A stretch of 24,126 nt of DNA from Erysipelotrichaceae bacterium (GTDB taxonomy: Bacteria > Bacillota_I > Bacilli_A > Erysipelotrichales > Erysipelotrichaceae), in assembly GCA_017418585.1 (NCBI GenBank), contig JAFONG010000211.1, positions 1 to 24,126 on the forward strand. Direction: 5' to 3'. Of the stretch, positions 23,128-24,126 are shown piece after piece. Numbering within the stretch: the first letter of the stretch is position 1; every line of letters starts with the position of its first letter. Made by a program: the position numbers and the translations under genes. The notes below the pieces were generated by a model, which did not search any database, was not told the DNA's origin, and was given only the letters and a program-made list of their open reading frames with translations.

Positions 23128-23136
23128 TGCTAGATT
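23128..23136 (+). promoter_or_regulatory. Possible extended -10 promoter for ssb
   Basis: TGC-TAGATT (hexamer 23131-23136) resembles the extended -10 of the T-box operon (TGC-TAGAAT). No -35 match was found. The predicted start near 23143 leaves a 22-nt leader with AAAGGG (23154-23159) as ribosome binding site. Confidence 0.42.
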
Positions 23137-23164
23137 AAAGATGCAGGTAATAGAAAGGGTATGA

Positions 23165-23461
23165 ATGAATGCATTTTATTTAGTCGGCAGGATCATAGAA
23201 GATCCTGAAAAACTGGAAACGGCAAACGGAATCAAGCTATGCAAAGTCAGACTGGCAGTAGAAAAGAACAGCAAGGATTCCACTGAAACCTACGAAGTCT
23301 ATGAAGTCGTGATGTTCCGATCATTAGCTGAAGAAAACTATGAACCGGGACAGTATCTGGCAGTCAACGGAAAACTTCAGGCAAACAATTACGAGAAAGA
23401 AGGCAATTACTACTACAACGCCAAGCTTCTGGCAAATGCCGTCGCGTTTGTCGGAAGCTAG
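23165..23461 (+). CDS. ssb: Short single-stranded DNA-binding protein without acidic tail
   Basis: A 98-residue OB-fold protein of the SSB family. It begins MNAFYLVGRIIEDPE, followed by strands ending VEVVMFRSLAEENYEPGQYL-like text and a KLQANNYEKEGNYYYNAK segment, as in bacterial SSBs. Ordinary SSBs run to 160-180 residues with a Gly/Pro/Gln-rich linker and a conserved acidic tip (DDDIPF-like) that recruits repair proteins; both are absent here, and the frame stops right after the OB-fold, just before a terminator. It is therefore likely a secondary, tail-less SSB, with the main one elsewhere. AAAGGG precedes the ATG. A PriB-like primosomal role is possible. The gene is a single transcription unit between ftsK and ffh. 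Confidence 0.86.
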   Translation: MNAFYLVGRIIEDPEKLETANGIKLCKVRLAVEKNSKDSTETYEVYEVVMFRSLAEENYEPGQYLAVNGKLQANNYEKEGNYYYNAKLLANAVAFVGS

Positions 23462-23467
23462 AAGATT

Positions 23468-23492
23468 CCCTGTCTTATGACAGGGTTTTTTT
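23468..23492 (+). terminator. Rho-independent terminator after ssb
   Basis: The perfect 7-bp stem CCCTGTC (23468-23474) and GACAGGG (23479-23485), with loop TTAT, is followed by seven T (23486-23492). It starts seven bases after the ssb stop and ends one base before the ffh -10. Confidence 0.93.
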
Positions 23493-23493
23493 G

Positions 23494-23499
23494 TATAAT
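23494..23499 (+). promoter_or_regulatory. ffh promoter -10, leaderless geometry
   Basis: Consensus TATAAT ends exactly six bases before the ffh ATG at 23506, so the expected start falls on the A. No Shine-Dalgarno is present in GAAGCT or before it. No clear -35 was found, and a strong terminator directly precedes, so ffh needs a promoter here. Confidence 0.62.
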
Positions 23500-23505
23500 G
23501 AAGCT

Positions 23506-24126
23506 ATGTTTGATTCATTACAGGAAAAACTGACAAAATCGCTTAGGAATATTCAAGGCAAGGGACGTCTTTCTGAAAGAAACATGGAAGATACCCTGAA
23601 AGAGATCCGTATTGCCTTGCTGGAGTCTGACGTAAACTATACTGTTGTCAAGAACTTCCTTGAAAAAGTTAGACTGGAATCCATCGGTCAGGATGTTCTC
23701 AATTCAGTAGAACCTGGACAGCTTCTGGTCAAGATCGTCCATGACGAGATCGTAAAACTGCTGGGAGATAAAGACAATTCCCTGCATTTCAATGAATCCG
23801 GAATGACTCTGATCATGATTGCCGGTCTTCAGGGAACAGGTAAGACGACGCAGGCGGCAAAGCTGGCGAATCTGTTAAAAAAACAGGGCAGAAAACCGAT
23901 TCTGATCGCAGGCGACATCATCCGTCCGGCCGCCATAGAACAGCTTCAGTCCATCGGCAAGCAGATCGATGTCGAAGTCTATTCGCAGGGGCTTGACGTT
24001 CCGGTATTGACACAGATCAAAAACGGTATTTCGCATGCCCATCTGAAAGGCTACGATACCGCGATCATTGATACCGCAGGACGTCTGCAGATCGATGAAG
24101 TGCTGATGAAAGAACTGAAGGATATC
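23506..24126 (+). CDS. ffh: Signal recognition particle GTPase Ffh, N-terminal part (cut by window edge)
   Basis: The first 207 codons of the SRP protein that binds signal sequences of nascent membrane and secreted proteins and, with 4.5S/6S RNA and FtsY, delivers ribosomes to the translocon. The N-domain helical bundle (FDSLQEKLTKSLRNIQGKG, then ALLESDVNYTVV) is followed by the GTPase G-domain: G1 GLQGTGKTT, the insertion-box GDIIRPAAIEQL and G3 DTAGR. The start FDSLQEKL is typical of Ffh, not FtsY, which has an acidic N-terminal extension. The M domain lies beyond the window. The Firmicute neighbour ylxM is not upstream; a short ssb takes its place. No ribosome binding site precedes the ATG. 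Confidence 0.95.
   Translation, partial: MFDSLQEKLTKSLRNIQGKGRLSERNMEDTLKEIRIALLESDVNYTVVKNFLEKVRLESIGQDVLNSVEPGQLLVKIVHDEIVKLLGDKDNSLHFNESGMTLIMIAGLQGTGKTTQAAKLANLLKKQGRKPILIAGDIIRPAAIEQLQSIGKQIDVEVYSQGLDVPVLTQIKNGISHAHLKGYDTAIIDTAGRLQIDEVLMKELKDI

Noticed and set aside
1..24126. Mobile elements, phage genes, CRISPR arrays, toxin-antitoxin or defence systems
   Set aside because: No transposase, integrase, regular spaced repeats, or defence-like gene was found. Every long frame belongs to a recognisable housekeeping family, and base composition looks even throughout.

Overview
The window looks like ordinary chromosomal housekeeping DNA from a low-to-moderate GC Firmicute. I infer the class Erysipelotrichia or a close relative. 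The reasons are the gene families and gene order (yceD-rpmF next to mraZ-rsmH-ftsL-pbp-mraY, then recJ-apt-rel and hisS-aspS behind a T-box), an AGA-rich arginine codon preference, compact proteins, and TGA used as a real stop (after trmK, yceD, mraY and apt), which argues against the Mycoplasma code. No tRNA or rRNA gene, insertion sequence, phage gene or CRISPR array is visible.

Layout. 1-325 holds the 3' end of trmK, followed by glgP (348-2780) and a terminator shared with the convergent tmcAL (2807-3895, minus strand). tmcAL is divergent from yceD-rpmF (3918-4563) across only 22 bp. Two hairpins and a promoter with four GTGG boxes precede a short division and cell-wall cluster: mraZ, rsmH, ftsL, a PASTA-bearing penicillin-binding protein and a divergent mraY (4785-9618). 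recJ overlaps the end of mraY, followed by apt (own promoter) and the bifunctional (p)ppGpp enzyme rel (to 13891). A T-box leader (about 13907-14106) controls hisS-aspS. Then come a small 2[4Fe-4S] ferredoxin, miaB, an RNase J-family protein with an eroded active site, ftsK/spoIIIE, a tail-less SSB, and the first 207 codons of ffh, cut by the window edge.

How the genes fit together. The set joins translation (TrmK, TmcAL, bL32, YceD, RsmH, HisRS, AspRS, MiaB, Ffh), cell division and peptidoglycan synthesis (MraZ, FtsL, PBP, MraY, FtsK), DNA repair (RecJ, SSB), purine salvage and stringent response (Apt, Rel) and RNA turnover (RNase J-like). The usual murD-ftsW-murG continuation after mraY is replaced by recJ-apt-rel.

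The most interesting signal is regulatory. Five genes (tmcAL, yceD, rel, miaB, ffh) lack a Shine-Dalgarno sequence and carry a -10 hexamer ending exactly six bases before the A of the start codon, the geometry expected for leaderless mRNAs; mraY is a near match at eight. Several of these promoters are built into the terminator of the preceding gene. Other points are a palindromic -10 shared by two divergent genes, a four-box MraZ operator at exact 10-bp period, a T-box whose specifier region contains overlapping Asp (GAC) and His (CAC) codons ahead of hisS-aspS, an RNase J-like protein missing several metal ligands, and an MraY missing two signature elements.
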